Part shown: piece after piece, positions 20,870 through 30,262 of the stretch
Numbering within the stretch: the stretch's first letter is position 1
Layout: each line of letters starts with the position of its first letter
Assembly: GCF_026802175.1 (NCBI RefSeq)
Contig: NZ_CP113797.1
Location: 2,085,026-2,149,025, forward strand
Direction: 5' to 3'
Source: Thermocoleostomius sinensis A174
GTDB taxonomy: Bacteria > Cyanobacteriota > Cyanobacteriia > Elainellales > Elainellaceae
DNA length: 64,000 nt
Position numbers and translations under genes: made by a program
The notes under the pieces: generated by a model
The model's database searches: none
The model's input: only the letters and a program-made list of their open reading frames with translations
What the model was told of the DNA's origin: nothing

Positions 20870-22480
20870 ATGCGTTGTCAGTTTACACAGTGGGTTTTAG
20901 CACAAAGTAGTCTAGAGATTCAGGTTGCTGGAGATTTATCAGGTCTTGCGACAATTCTAATCATCTTGTTACTGGTTGCGACAGCCGTCGCTTTAATTAC
21001 TCAAAAACTCCGTATTCCCTATGTCACAGGGTTAGTTCTAGCAGGATTGCCCATCAATGAAGTTTTGTCTCGTCGCATTGGTTTAGATCCTGACCTTGTT
21101 CTCAATCTTTTCCTTCCTATTCTTATTTTTGAAGCTGCGATCAACACAGACATCAGCCGTTTACGCAGTACGTTTAAACCGCTCGCCCTTCTCGCAGGGC
21201 CGGGGGCTATCCTTTCTTCTGCAACCATTGCGGTTCTGCTGAAATTTGGATTAGGGCTAGCTTGGATACCCGCATTGCTGATGGGGGTTATTCTAGCCAA
21301 TACAGATACTGTCTCTATGATTGCGGTCTTTAAAGACATTCGTGTGCCTTCTAGACTTTCCACAATTGTGGAAGGAGAGACCCTATTCAATGATGCGGCT
21401 GCTCTAGTGTCATTTAACCTAATCCTAGCGGTGTATGAAACAGGTTCACTAACGTTCCTAGAAGGAGTTCAAGAACTACTGCTGGTTGCTTTGGGCGGTA
21501 GTTTAGTCGGTTTAGTCATTGGTTACTTGAGCCTACCGATATTTGTTCGTTTAGATAATCCTCTCAGTAGTCTTCTATTAACTGTTGCCATTTCTCTCGG
21601 AACTTTTCAAGTTGGGCAGTTTTTAGGAGTATCTGGCGCAGTAGCAGTTGTTATCGCTGGATTAATTTTTGGCAACCTTGGGCTGTCTCGCAGCACCTCT
21701 GCGTCCGATCGTATAACTTTATTGAGCTTCTGGGAATATGCGAGTTTTGCAGTTAATACATTCATTTTCCTGCTGATTGGTATTGAGATTAACCCGACGA
21801 TCGTGTGGAGACTCTTGCCAGCAATTTTGTTAGTGATTTTTGCCTATCAAGTGGGACGAATTCTTTCGGTCTATCTGCTACTATCGGGGGTGCGCTGGTT
21901 CGATCGCCCTATTCCTCTCCGCTGGCAACACGTTCTGTTTTTGGGCAACATCAAAGGCTCGCTGTCAATGGCGTTGGCACTCAGTATTCCCCTAACTCTG
22001 TCAGGGCGGGGAGAAATTATTACGCTTGTCTTTGGAGCAGTCTTATTTTCTCTAGTTGGGCAAGGATTACTCTTGCCGTGGCTGATCAAGCGGTTAAATC
22101 TTTCTAAGGTTTCAGATGTCAAACAAAAAGCTGAAACCTTGCAAATTCAGCTAATTGCCTCTAAGGCTGCTCAGGACGAATTAGATAGCTTGTTGAAATC
22201 TGGCGTTTTATCAAAGACGATCTATGAAGAAATGTGGGCTGCTTATCAAACAAGGGTAGCAGCGTCTGAAAAGATTCTGCGTGACCTATATAACCAAAGC
22301 TCTGGACGATCGGCCACTGAGTCTGGCAATCGATCATTAGATGCCATTCGTCGTCGCTTATTGCTTGCTGAGAAGGGAGCAGTAAATGAGGCACTACGCA
22401 AACGCATTATTTCAGAGGACTTAGTGCAAACTTACATAAAAGGACTCAACGAACAGCTTTTAAAGCTGGAAGATGATTAA
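20870..22480 (+). CDS. CPA1 cation/proton antiporter (NhaP-like)
   Basis: Exchanges Na+ or K+ for H+ across the membrane. The 536 residues show about twelve membrane segments in the first 410. ILANTDTVSMIAVF carries the first acidic site, Asp146, and EGETLFNDAAAL carries the Asn174-Asp175 pair of the CPA1 group. A hydrophilic C-terminal domain of about 125 residues (from KRLNLSKVSDVKQ) is rich in Glu, Lys and Leu, and probably a regulatory helix bundle. The gene converges with the TrkA-like gene, which suggests a shared theme of monovalent cation balance. No clear ribosome-binding site. Confidence 0.9.
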   Translation: MRCQFTQWVLAQSSLEIQVAGDLSGLATILIILLLVATAVALITQKLRIPYVTGLVLAGLPINEVLSRRIGLDPDLVLNLFLPILIFEAAINTDISRLRSTFKPLALLAGPGAILSSATIAVLLKFGLGLAWIPALLMGVILANTDTVSMIAVFKDIRVPSRLSTIVEGETLFNDAAALVSFNLILAVYETGSLTFLEGVQELLLVALGGSLVGLVIGYLSLPIFVRLDNPLSSLLLTVAISLGTFQVGQFLGVSGAVAVVIAGLIFGNLGLSRSTSASDRITLLSFWEYASFAVNTFIFLLIGIEINPTIVWRLLPAILLVIFAYQVGRILSVYLLLSGVRWFDRPIPLRWQHVLFLGNIKGSLSMALALSIPLTLSGRGEIITLVFGAVLFSLVGQGLLLPWLIKRLNLSKVSDVKQKAETLQIQLIASKAAQDELDSLLKSGVLSKTIYEEMWAAYQTRVAASEKILRDLYNQSSGRSATESGNRSLDAIRRRLLLAEKGAVNEALRKRIISEDLVQTYIKGLNEQLLKLEDD

Positions 22481-22592
22481 TGACAGCTTTGAGTTAATCA
22501 TCGCGAGTAGCTGAATCACTTTTTAAAAACGCTATTGATCTAATTATTCTTCCAATCGTTCTTGGCAAAGTAGAGTTTCGAGTCATTACAAA

Positions 22593-23303
22593 CTACTGGT
22601 GAATAATGCCGGTACTCTGAGCCTCATCTCTACAAACCTGTATGAAATCAATGACTTGGTGCAATGTCTCTGGTTTGGTAACAACAAGCACTGTTGAAGC
22701 AGGTTCAAGTACCGTATTGCCATTGGGAATCGTTAAATCCATGTGTGGATGAGGTTGATAGCCAATGATCAATGAACTAGGAGGGAATCGAGGGTCTTGT
22801 GCCACATCTGAAAGCTTGCGGCCTACGACATTGCAACGATCTGAGATTGAAAGTTTGAGAACTTCAATCTGACCTTGCTCAAAGTGCATCATTGATTCCA
22901 CTTGCGGATATTCAATTGCATTCACCATCGTAGATACTGCTAGATCAACGGTACTGATAATGTGATGTGCTCCTGCCAAGCATAAGGGGTTCGCAAAATC
23001 ACGATGGCGCATCCGAGAAATAATATGGGGAACTTCAAAATGCTTTGCCAGCGTTACTAATGCCAAATTAATCGCATCTTCTCGCAGAACCGCTGCAACT
23101 GAATCAGCCTTGCGAATACCTGCTTCTATTAATACATCTGTGTCCACAGCACTTCCCTCAAATGCCATCACTCCCAAGCGTTGACGCACATGATGACAAG
23201 CTGCCGGATCAATATCAACAATGGCTACTGTGTGTCCCAACTCCAGTAAACTTTGTGCCAAGCTGAGTCCAACTAATCCTGCACCGCCGATCAGTACATA
23301 CAT
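22593..23303 (-). CDS. TrkA-family NAD-binding protein (RCK type)
   Basis: 236 residues. The N-terminal Rossmann domain has GGAGLVGLSLAQSLLELGH and the ribose-binding acid in VAIVDIDP; it continues to about residue 140. The C-terminal part, GRKLSDVAQDPRFPPSSLII, is a TrkA-C domain that binds nucleotide or regulator. There is no membrane helix, so this is a cytoplasmic regulatory subunit of a potassium channel or transporter, partner not in the window. AAGGAGAAGACG before the ATG is a strong ribosome-binding site. Confidence 0.88.
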   Translation of the reverse strand: MYVLIGGAGLVGLSLAQSLLELGHTVAIVDIDPAACHHVRQRLGVMAFEGSAVDTDVLIEAGIRKADSVAAVLREDAINLALVTLAKHFEVPHIISRMRHRDFANPLCLAGAHHIISTVDLAVSTMVNAIEYPQVESMMHFEQGQIEVLKLSISDRCNVVGRKLSDVAQDPRFPPSSLIIGYQPHPHMDLTIPNGNTVLEPASTVLVVTKPETLHQVIDFIQVCRDEAQSTGIIHQ

Positions 23304-23411
23304 CGTCTTCTCCTTTTACGCTTCAGTGACTACAAACACTGCCTTACAGGCTCAGCAAGCCTGAGGTTTATAGTCTACAGTATCTATGAATTGGTAACGT
23401 TAACTGGAGGA

Positions 23412-23924
23412 TTATTGTGCTATGGTACCCAGCATTTGCAGCAGCCAGCGCAGCACCAGCACTGAAATCGTTAGACACGCTGCAAATACTAAAAACAAGC
23501 CAATCAACAGCAATACGGCAAACCAACGGTTTTGAGGACGAGTCGATCGCTCAATCTCTAAATACTTTTCCAGCAGCACAATATTTCGCACATTCGACTT
23601 CCACGTAACGTCGAAAATATCGCCAACAACCGGCACAATTCCCGCCACAGTTTCCAGCAAAATGTTAAACGCCATTTGACCCAGTAAGGTCTTAGACGCT
23701 CCCATACGGGCTGCCTCTAGCACAATAGCAGAGGAGAAAATCATTCCTACTGTGTCACCACCACCGGGAATCAGTCCAATAATTGGATCAAGCCCAAACC
23801 GAATGCGTGTGCCTGGAATGCCGATGGCGTTATCTAGAATTTGGCTGAGGCGGCGCAACCGTTGAAATCGCACAACTCGAGAATCAGCAGGCACAGCAGA
23901 TGGACGGGGTGAGGAAGGCGGCAT
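23412..23924 (-). CDS. DUF4112 membrane protein
   Basis: 170 residues. The centre IRFGLDPIIGLIPGGGDTVG, then LGQMAFNILLETVAGIVPVV and GDIFDVTWKSNVRN, is the DUF4112 signature with conserved Gly/Asp patches between two hydrophobic segments. A further strong membrane helix, WFAVLLLIGLFLVFAACLTI, is near the C-terminus. Function unknown for the family; likely an inner-membrane protein. The flanking genes are on the same strand but more than 100 bases away. Confidence 0.87.
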   Translation of the reverse strand: MPPSSPRPSAVPADSRVVRFQRLRRLSQILDNAIGIPGTRIRFGLDPIIGLIPGGGDTVGMIFSSAIVLEAARMGASKTLLGQMAFNILLETVAGIVPVVGDIFDVTWKSNVRNIVLLEKYLEIERSTRPQNRWFAVLLLIGLFLVFAACLTISVLVLRWLLQMLGTIAQ

Positions 23925-24045
23925 AGCGATTGAACCAATGTTGACCTTGGGTGCATTTGTTCTTTGGTTCTACCGCACCTTCCCTTTTTTCTCAACTGCT
24001 TTCTCAACTGTGTCACTCCTGATTGTTGAAATGATTGTTGAAAAA

Positions 24046-25584
24046 CTAAGCTCTGATTGTAAAATCTGTAGCGATCAGAGTGGGGGCACCTGTTAATCGG
24101 GCAAAGAGATCGCCACTGCCTAAACCTGCTTGCTTGCCATTTGCGTTATAGAACAATTTACCATTATCGGCGTTGTAGACAATCAATGCCCTGCTTCTCG
24201 CAGCATCTCGATCGCGTTCTATGATGGCAAATTTTTGAGTTCTGATGAATTGCCGTGTCGAGATTTTGCTCAGGGCCGTAAACGTCGTGCGATCGAGTTC
24301 AATTGTGTCTTGCCCCGACTGGAACTGCCGAATGATATCGAGTCCAAATGCTGGCTGTGAAAAGGGAGCTTCCGCCGTACACAAAAATACATCTTTGCCC
24401 TTGCCGCCGATCAGCACATCACTACCCAGACTGCCCACCAGCGTATCATTGCCGTTACCACCGATCAGCGTATCATTGCCTGCGCCGCCGTTGATGGCAT
24501 CATTGCCTGCGCCACCCTCTGCGCGATCGTTACCTGCTTCACCAAACAGGTGATCCTTGCCTGTACCACCACTAAGGCGATCATTGCCTTCATTGGCAAA
24601 CAGGCGATCGTCCCCATTTCCACCAACCAACTGATCATTACCGAATTCGCTGAACAATTGGTCGTTACCTGTTCCGCCGAGCAGGGTATCATCGCCTAGT
24701 CCACCGTAGAGAAAATCATCCCCCTCCTCCCCATCCATTCGGTCTGCTTCAGCACCGCCGTGCAGCGCGTCATTGCCATCACCGCCAAATAGATAATCAC
24801 TGCCAGCCTCACCAAATACTTGATCTGCGCCGTCCTCTCCATGGAGAGCATCATTGCCATCCCCGCCGTGCAGGGCATCGTTGCCTGCATCACCAAGAAG
24901 GACATCATCTCCCGTTTCACCATAGAGTTTGTCCATTCCCGCGCCGCCATACAGCGAATCTATTCCCGCGCTGCCATACAGTTCGTCGTTTCCCTCCTCC
25001 CCCGACAGGATATCATCGCCGTTCTCGCCATACAGCCGATCGTTGCCGTCTCCACCATTGGCAATGTCATTTCCCTCACCTGTGAAAAGCTCGTCTTGTC
25101 CGGCTCCTCCATCCAGTGTGTCATCCCCCGTATTACCATTCAGTCGATCGTCCCCTGCACCGCCCAGAAGCACATCATTGCCATTGCTACCCGACAGGAC
25201 ATCATTGCCCCATTCACCAACTAGCGTATCGTTGTCAATACCACCATCGAGGGTATCGTTGCCTGCACCACCCAACAGCGCATCATTGCCTGCCTCCCCA
25301 AACAGCGTATCGTTCTCGTCGTCACCACTCAGGGTATCGTTGCCCTCAGCCCCATACAACTCGTCTGCTCCCAGTCCACCCACCAGACTGTCGTTACCCG
25401 CATTGCCATATAGTTTGTCGTTGCCCTCCCCACCCTCTAACGTGTCATTGCCCTCCCCGCCATAGAGTAAATCGTCGCCTGCTAGTCCCAATAGGCGATC
25501 GTTGTTACCCTCTCCAGAAATCGCGTCAGGTCCGGGTGTACCGATTAGGGTTTCGGCCAAGGGGGTACCGTTGATAGCGAGCAT
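24046..25584 (-). CDS. RTX calcium-binding repeat protein
   Basis: 512 residues from the ATG at 25584; a TTG at 25698 would add 38. From residue 15 to 401 it consists of 43 nonapeptides of the GGxGxDxLx type in exact nine-residue register with no insertion, forming a calcium-bound beta-roll. The last 111 residues are the typical cyanobacterial RTX end: LDIIRQFQSGQDTIELDRTT and LIVYNADNGKLFYNANG. There is no N-terminal signal peptide, so type I secretion is expected (family knowledge). No catalytic domain is attached; an S-layer-like, adhesive or calcium-storing role is inference. Confidence 0.92.
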   Translation of the reverse strand: MLAINGTPLAETLIGTPGPDAISGEGNNDRLLGLAGDDLLYGGEGNDTLEGGEGNDKLYGNAGNDSLVGGLGADELYGAEGNDTLSGDDENDTLFGEAGNDALLGGAGNDTLDGGIDNDTLVGEWGNDVLSGSNGNDVLLGGAGDDRLNGNTGDDTLDGGAGQDELFTGEGNDIANGGDGNDRLYGENGDDILSGEEGNDELYGSAGIDSLYGGAGMDKLYGETGDDVLLGDAGNDALHGGDGNDALHGEDGADQVFGEAGSDYLFGGDGNDALHGGAEADRMDGEEGDDFLYGGLGDDTLLGGTGNDQLFSEFGNDQLVGGNGDDRLFANEGNDRLSGGTGKDHLFGEAGNDRAEGGAGNDAINGGAGNDTLIGGNGNDTLVGSLGSDVLIGGKGKDVFLCTAEAPFSQPAFGLDIIRQFQSGQDTIELDRTTFTALSKISTRQFIRTQKFAIIERDRDAARSRALIVYNADNGKLFYNANGKQAGLGSGDLFARLTGAPTLIATDFTIRA

Positions 25585-25804
25585 AAATTCGGCCTTTGAA
25601 GCGAAGTAGGGAACAGATTGAATGCAATGAAACGTGGCGATCGCAAATCCTGATTTGGGGAGCTTGATTCGGTAAGCGTTGAGGCTACTTGTTTGCAACT
25701 ATGCTGATCCTAGCGATCGCGGTTTCTGGTTTTGTGAGGAAATCAAGAGGTTTGAGGCTGGACGTGTGAAGAGTTTGTGTGTGAAGTATGGGGAGTGGAG
25801 AGGG

Positions 25805-25846
25805 GGGAGTCGGGAATAGGGAGTTGGGAATAGGGAGTCGGGAGTG
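25805..25846. repeat. GGGARTH heptamer array, six copies
   Basis: Six consecutive 7-bp units read GGGAGTC, GGGAATA, GGGAGTT, GGGAATA, GGGAGTC, GGGAGTG. This is the short tandemly repeated repetitive (STRR) type known from filamentous cyanobacteria. It lies between the RTX gene and the P450 gene. Similar arrays are at 37931-37958 and 46005-46032. Confidence 0.85.
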
Positions 25847-25981
25847 GTAAGTAGGCAGATGTAGAAGAAAAATAAAGTGCAATGCTTTGGGTCTTTAGTC
25901 TTGGATATGTGAGTCTTTCTCGAATTCTCACATTCCTGCCTGACTACAATGAAGAGACGATCGCCGCGAAGGAGAGCAGTG

Positions 25982-27319
25982 ATGAGGCTAGACGGTCCCC
26001 AGACGCCCCGCGTTCTCAGAATGATGAAGTTGATCGCTCGTCCATTGGAGTACTTAGAAGACTATGGCCAACGCTACGGTGACATGTTTCGAGTGGGAAA
26101 CAGCCGACCACCTGTGGTATACGTGAGCAACCCGAAAGCCATTCAGGAAATTTTTGCAACGAGTCCTGATTGCTTTCAAACTGGCGGCGGCGGTAAAGTG
26201 CTCCAGCTTTTGTTGGGGGAACAGTCGGTGGTGTTACTAGATGGCGATCGCCATCAGCGACAGCGCAAACTATTGATGCCACCGTTTCATGGCGATCGAC
26301 TGCGGGCCTATAGTCAACTGATCTGTGATACAACCCAACACGTGACAACGGCTCAGTGGCAGACTGGAAAACCGTTTCGTGTGCGTTTGACGATGCAAGA
26401 GATCACGCTGCGCGTGATTTTAAAGGCGGTATTTGGCATCAGTGAGGGTGAGCGTTATGACCAACTGCGAGTCCTGTTAAGTTCATTGCTCGATTCGATC
26501 GGCTCTCCCTTAAGCGCCAGTCTGATCTTCTTTGGAGCACTTCAGCAAGATTGGGGAGCCTGGAGTCCGTGGGGACGGTTTCTGCGGCTGAAACAACGGG
26601 TCGATCGCCTTCTTTTAGATGAAATTCACGATCGGCAAACCAGTCAGGTAGTGGGTGATGATATCTTGTCGCTGCTGCTGTCAGCCCGTGATGAAGCCGG
26701 ACAACCGATGACTGACCTGGAACTGCGCGATGAATTGGTAACGCTATTACTGGCTGGACATGAAACCACAGCTTCTGCTCTAAGCTGGGCGCTCTATTGG
26801 GTACACTATCTGCCAGAAATTCAGGAGAAACTGCGATCGGAATTGGCGAACCTGGGGCCTCAGCCTCAACCCAGCGCCCTTGCCCGTTTGCCCTATCTCA
26901 CTGCTGTTTGCCAAGAAACGCTGCGGATTTACCCAGTCACATTGACCACCGGAGTTCGGGTTTTAAAAGCACCAATGGCTATATTGAACTATAACATTGA
27001 AGCAGGCACTGTGCTGTTTCCCTGTACGTATCTGCTGCACCATCGCGACGATCTCTATCCTGATTCCAAACAATTTCAGCCAGAACGATTTCTAGAGCGA
27101 TCGTTTGCAGCGCACGAATTTATTCCCTTTGGCGGGGGGCATCGCTATTGCATTGGGGCAGCCATGGCCATGCTGGAGATGAAGCTAGTGTTGGCTACGG
27201 TGCTTTTAAACTGGCAACTATCGTTGGTAAATCCGCGATCGATTCGACCAGTGCGACGGGGGCTGACGGTGGCTCCACCTGCGAATTTGCAACTAATAGC
27301 AATATCTAGCTTGCATTGA
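25982..27319 (+). CDS. cytochrome P450 (CYP110-like)
   Basis: A haem monooxygenase of 445 residues. It begins RLDGPQTPRVLRMMKLIARP, like cyanobacterial CYP110 proteins. The I-helix is AGHETTASALSW, the K-helix ExxR is in CQETLRIYPV, and the haem loop is FIPFGGGHRYCIGAA with the thiolate Cys near residue 390. No membrane anchor. CYP110 enzymes oxidise fatty acids or terpenoid-like substrates (family knowledge); no redox partner or terpene gene is adjacent. I chose the ATG at 25982 because AAGGAG lies 7 bases upstream; an ATG at 25949 would add 11 residues. Confidence 0.92.
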   Translation: MRLDGPQTPRVLRMMKLIARPLEYLEDYGQRYGDMFRVGNSRPPVVYVSNPKAIQEIFATSPDCFQTGGGGKVLQLLLGEQSVVLLDGDRHQRQRKLLMPPFHGDRLRAYSQLICDTTQHVTTAQWQTGKPFRVRLTMQEITLRVILKAVFGISEGERYDQLRVLLSSLLDSIGSPLSASLIFFGALQQDWGAWSPWGRFLRLKQRVDRLLLDEIHDRQTSQVVGDDILSLLLSARDEAGQPMTDLELRDELVTLLLAGHETTASALSWALYWVHYLPEIQEKLRSELANLGPQPQPSALARLPYLTAVCQETLRIYPVTLTTGVRVLKAPMAILNYNIEAGTVLFPCTYLLHHRDDLYPDSKQFQPERFLERSFAAHEFIPFGGGHRYCIGAAMAMLEMKLVLATVLLNWQLSLVNPRSIRPVRRGLTVAPPANLQLIAISSLH

Positions 27320-27393
27320 TAGCTTGACGTATAGCCTGCGATACAACTTTATTGTTTACTTAAACTTTATTGTTTACCTAGAATAGACACCAT

Positions 27394-27780
27394 ATGAATA
27401 CTCTTCACGAAACCGAAATCATTGCTTGTGAAACTGCTCTCTTGACGGCAATGAAAACCAATAATGTTGAATATTTAGATCGGTTGCTCCACGACAATCT
27501 TTTATTTAATGGGCCAACGGGTGAAACGATTACTAAAGCCATAGATTTGAATAATTATCGTTCAGGCGACATTAATCTGCATACGATCGAACCCAGTCAT
27601 TATCAAATAAGTGCGATCGAAGATAATATAATTGTGACTGTCACTGTAGAAATTCAAGGAAATTATTTAGGGCAGGAAATTAATGGTAAATTTCGCTACC
27701 TCCGAGTGTGGAAATGGTTTGAAACTACTTGGAAAGTAATTGCAGGCAGTGTTGTTAGGCTGAATGCTGAGATGGAGTAA
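27394..27780 (+). CDS. NTF2-like protein (DUF4440/SnoaL type)
   Basis: 128 residues with the pattern of small NTF2-fold proteins: helix ETEIIACETALLTAMKTNNV, then LDRLLHDNLLFNGPTGETIT, and a final curved sheet ending FRYLRVWKWFETTWKVIAGSVV. Members are enzymes or ligand-binding proteins; the substrate is not predictable. No signal peptide. It follows the P450 by 74 bases on the same strand, so a shared transcript is possible, but the AT-rich gap and its repeat TTTATTGTTTAC (27347-27376) argue for its own promoter. Confidence 0.8.
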   Translation: MNTLHETEIIACETALLTAMKTNNVEYLDRLLHDNLLFNGPTGETITKAIDLNNYRSGDINLHTIEPSHYQISAIEDNIIVTVTVEIQGNYLGQEINGKFRYLRVWKWFETTWKVIAGSVVRLNAEME

Positions 27781-27791
27781 AATCAAATCAT

Positions 27792-29564
27792 TTATTCTTG
27801 CTCTTGGGTGGCTGCTAATGCTTTTTCTAGGTTGGTGATGTAAAACTCAAGCCGATGATCGTTCACCATGTCGAAGCCAGGTTCTAGGACATCTCGCAAA
27901 AGACCAATCGCTCGATCAACTAACCAAACGATCGCATTGGGTTGCAGTATCAGTTGCCCGCGTGTGTTGAAATACAGTAATTGCCCAAGATGGGCATAAA
28001 TTCGCAGCGGATTCCAGAACGAATAGGGCAGTGGGACATGCGGCACAATATCATTATTGTTAACAAATCGAAAAACCTTGCCCTTGAGCGCTTGCCCTAC
28101 ATCGAAAACAAACACTAAATCACCAACTCTGGGTTGTCCAAACGTATAAACACCCTGAATATTAAGATGCTTGCGCTTCACCAAGGATGCTGCTGCAACG
28201 GTAGCTAAGGCTCCTCCCAAACTGTGTCCGGTGATGAATAAGGGTAGAGGAGCAGACCGATCGGCGTTCCATAGCCGAATCTGTTGAATGATGGGTGTTT
28301 CAATAGTATTCCAGGCCGCTTGAAACCCTGAATGCACCATTCCGATCGGCGGAGTGGTATCTTCGTCTAGGGGTTCCATCGACTGATGACAGGCAAAATT
28401 TTTCAGCTTGAATTTAAAGTTGGTGTGCCAATCTTTTCTTTCTTGGCTACCGCGAAAGGCCAATACAATACAGGAATCGGTTCTAAATAAAAATGCTTGC
28501 GTGTCGCGTTTGGCTTCGTCAAAGTACTGCGAACTGTCTGTGCCGATCCTCCAGCGTTGATGCGTGATTTCGTCAACATATGTTTCATCTTGATATATCA
28601 GATAAGCAGCCTTTGCCAAACTTAACGCCATTTGAATCAAGTGCCGATCGATCGATCGAGAACACGGGTACATGCCAACTATTGCCCCAAAGGACAGGTG
28701 CATCGAGTGTGCCGCTTGGCGTTTTTGAAAGGCATCATCCAGTTTTTTGAAATCATCTTCTTGATAGGGCGTTGGCAAAATTCGATAGCCAAACCGTTCA
28801 AATAACTGAATGACACCTGCAAACCCATATTCATGAATGTAGTTGTACAACTGATCATAGAATTTGGAAGCTCCAGGACGTTTGTAGTGGCGATCGGCAA
28901 TTAAGCGAATCCAATAAATCATCCAAGGGCGAATTTCATTTACGGTAAACAGACCGGATTCTACAAAGTAACCAAAATGTTCTAATCCATTCAATAACTG
29001 ATTAAACCAATCGCGTAATGTTGTTTCAATTTGATATCGTTCTAGCTCTTCTTCGGTCAGACATCCAGTTGCCTTCAGTGCATCAATTTCCTGCTTGCGA
29101 ATGATTCGTTCTTTGTGGCTGGCCAACGCTGCACACAGTAGCTCATTGGTGACTTGAAAGACGACCTGCTTGTTGCCCAATATCACTTCATAATCTCGGT
29201 ATTCTTCGAAGTCTAGAATCTTTAACGCGCGCCAAATATTGGGTTCTTGTTCAAATTCCTTTACCGTTTTACGCAGAAACTCAATGCGATGCCATTTCTG
29301 ATTTTGGCTATATTGATACACTCCAATTGCCAAAGCAACAGCAGTGACAATCAACGCACCCATTAAACTGCCGTTTAGAATCCAGTTCAGGCTCCAGCGA
29401 GAATCCACATGCCATAACAGCCGAGTTTGATGGCTGGCATCGCCGCTAAAGGCAGGAGGAACAGGTGCAATAGCGGCCGGAGTCGGTAAGATCGGTGAAA
29501 TCAATTCGATCGAACTGGTGACAACCAAGGATACCCAAACTACGGTGAAGAATTTCATCCCCAT
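27792..29564 (-). CDS. class 3 lipase-domain protein with N-terminal membrane region
   Basis: 590 residues. An N-terminal signal-like segment (FFTVVWVSLVVTSSIELI) is followed by a second hydrophobic helix (GSLMGALIVTAVALAIGVYQ, about residues 66-86). A helical middle region of about 200 residues has no recognised family. The C-terminal alpha/beta-hydrolase has the nucleophile elbow FITGHSLGGALAT with Ser near residue 446, the conserved YTFGQPRVGD, and NNNDIVPHVPLP with the probable Asp/His region. It probably hydrolyses membrane or extracellular lipid; substrate unknown. The gene is convergent with the NTF2-like gene. Confidence 0.86.
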   Translation of the reverse strand: MGMKFFTVVWVSLVVTSSIELISPILPTPAAIAPVPPAFSGDASHQTRLLWHVDSRWSLNWILNGSLMGALIVTAVALAIGVYQYSQNQKWHRIEFLRKTVKEFEQEPNIWRALKILDFEEYRDYEVILGNKQVVFQVTNELLCAALASHKERIIRKQEIDALKATGCLTEEELERYQIETTLRDWFNQLLNGLEHFGYFVESGLFTVNEIRPWMIYWIRLIADRHYKRPGASKFYDQLYNYIHEYGFAGVIQLFERFGYRILPTPYQEDDFKKLDDAFQKRQAAHSMHLSFGAIVGMYPCSRSIDRHLIQMALSLAKAAYLIYQDETYVDEITHQRWRIGTDSSQYFDEAKRDTQAFLFRTDSCIVLAFRGSQERKDWHTNFKFKLKNFACHQSMEPLDEDTTPPIGMVHSGFQAAWNTIETPIIQQIRLWNADRSAPLPLFITGHSLGGALATVAAASLVKRKHLNIQGVYTFGQPRVGDLVFVFDVGQALKGKVFRFVNNNDIVPHVPLPYSFWNPLRIYAHLGQLLYFNTRGQLILQPNAIVWLVDRAIGLLRDVLEPGFDMVNDHRLEFYITNLEKALAATQEQE

Positions 29565-29768
29565 AAGCCTCAGTACGGATCTTGAACGTAACGCCGGATA
29601 CTAAAAATGTGTTCCGACTCTAGCCTCTGCGGAGAACGACTGAGAAGTGGATGATCCCCCCTACTGGGACAACTCTCGATTGGGCGATCGGGTCGATCTT
29701 GTCAGGTATTTTGTTTTAATGAAGAATTGTAACTAGTATGCGCGTTTCTTTATCAGCACTGCTGCATC

Positions 29769-30251
29769 ATGATCGATCGTCCATTTGGTAAACCGCGTCC
29801 CCTTTGGCGCGTAATGCTGCTCTCGGCTGTCACAGGTTTGGCTTACTACGGCTATTACAAATGGGTCATTCAGGATGAACTGAGGCAATATAATGGCAAG
29901 GGTTGGTCTGGAGCGGTTTGTATTTTGCCGTTTGGTTTCGGCGTGTTAATTCCGCAAGCGTTACGGCTGTTTGATCCAGATGTACCGGGGTGGTTTGGCT
30001 GGTTCTCGCTGCTGGGAGTCGGTTGGATTTATATCGTTCAGTTGCGGCTTTATCGCACCGTTAACACCCTCTATCGCGAGGCAGGTTGGAAACCTCCGCT
30101 AATGGTTTGGTGGCTTGTGGTGCCTGGTTTGAATTTGATTGTGGGACTCAAGCAAATTCATTGTCTCAGCGAGTATTGGGCCCGCCAGCAGGGTAATGTT
30201 ATTGAAGACCCAATCGTCAAATTCTTGCCGTTCCTATGTTCCCAAGGTTAA
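29769..30251 (+). CDS. small membrane protein of unknown function
   Basis: 160 residues with about four hydrophobic segments: VMLLSAVTGLAYYGYYKWVI, GAVCILPFGFGVLIPQAL, GWFSLLGVGWIYIVQL and LMVWWLVVPGLNLIVGL. It resembles the DUF4234 type of short polytopic proteins, but I do not claim membership. The stop codon lies 12 bases from the end of convergent lgt. Confidence 0.65.
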   Translation: MIDRPFGKPRPLWRVMLLSAVTGLAYYGYYKWVIQDELRQYNGKGWSGAVCILPFGFGVLIPQALRLFDPDVPGWFGWFSLLGVGWIYIVQLRLYRTVNTLYREAGWKPPLMVWWLVVPGLNLIVGLKQIHCLSEYWARQQGNVIEDPIVKFLPFLCSQG

Positions 30252-30262
30252 GTATGAACTAG

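Noticed and set aside
24245-25574. Long antisense frames over the RTX gene rich in Ser, Pro and Leu
   Set aside because: They are mirror products of the 27-bp repeat DNA; the minus-strand RTX frame explains the region fully.
25790-25848. Possible CRISPR array in the G-rich repeats
   Set aside because: Units are 7 bp with no spacers and no cas genes; they are STRR heptamers.
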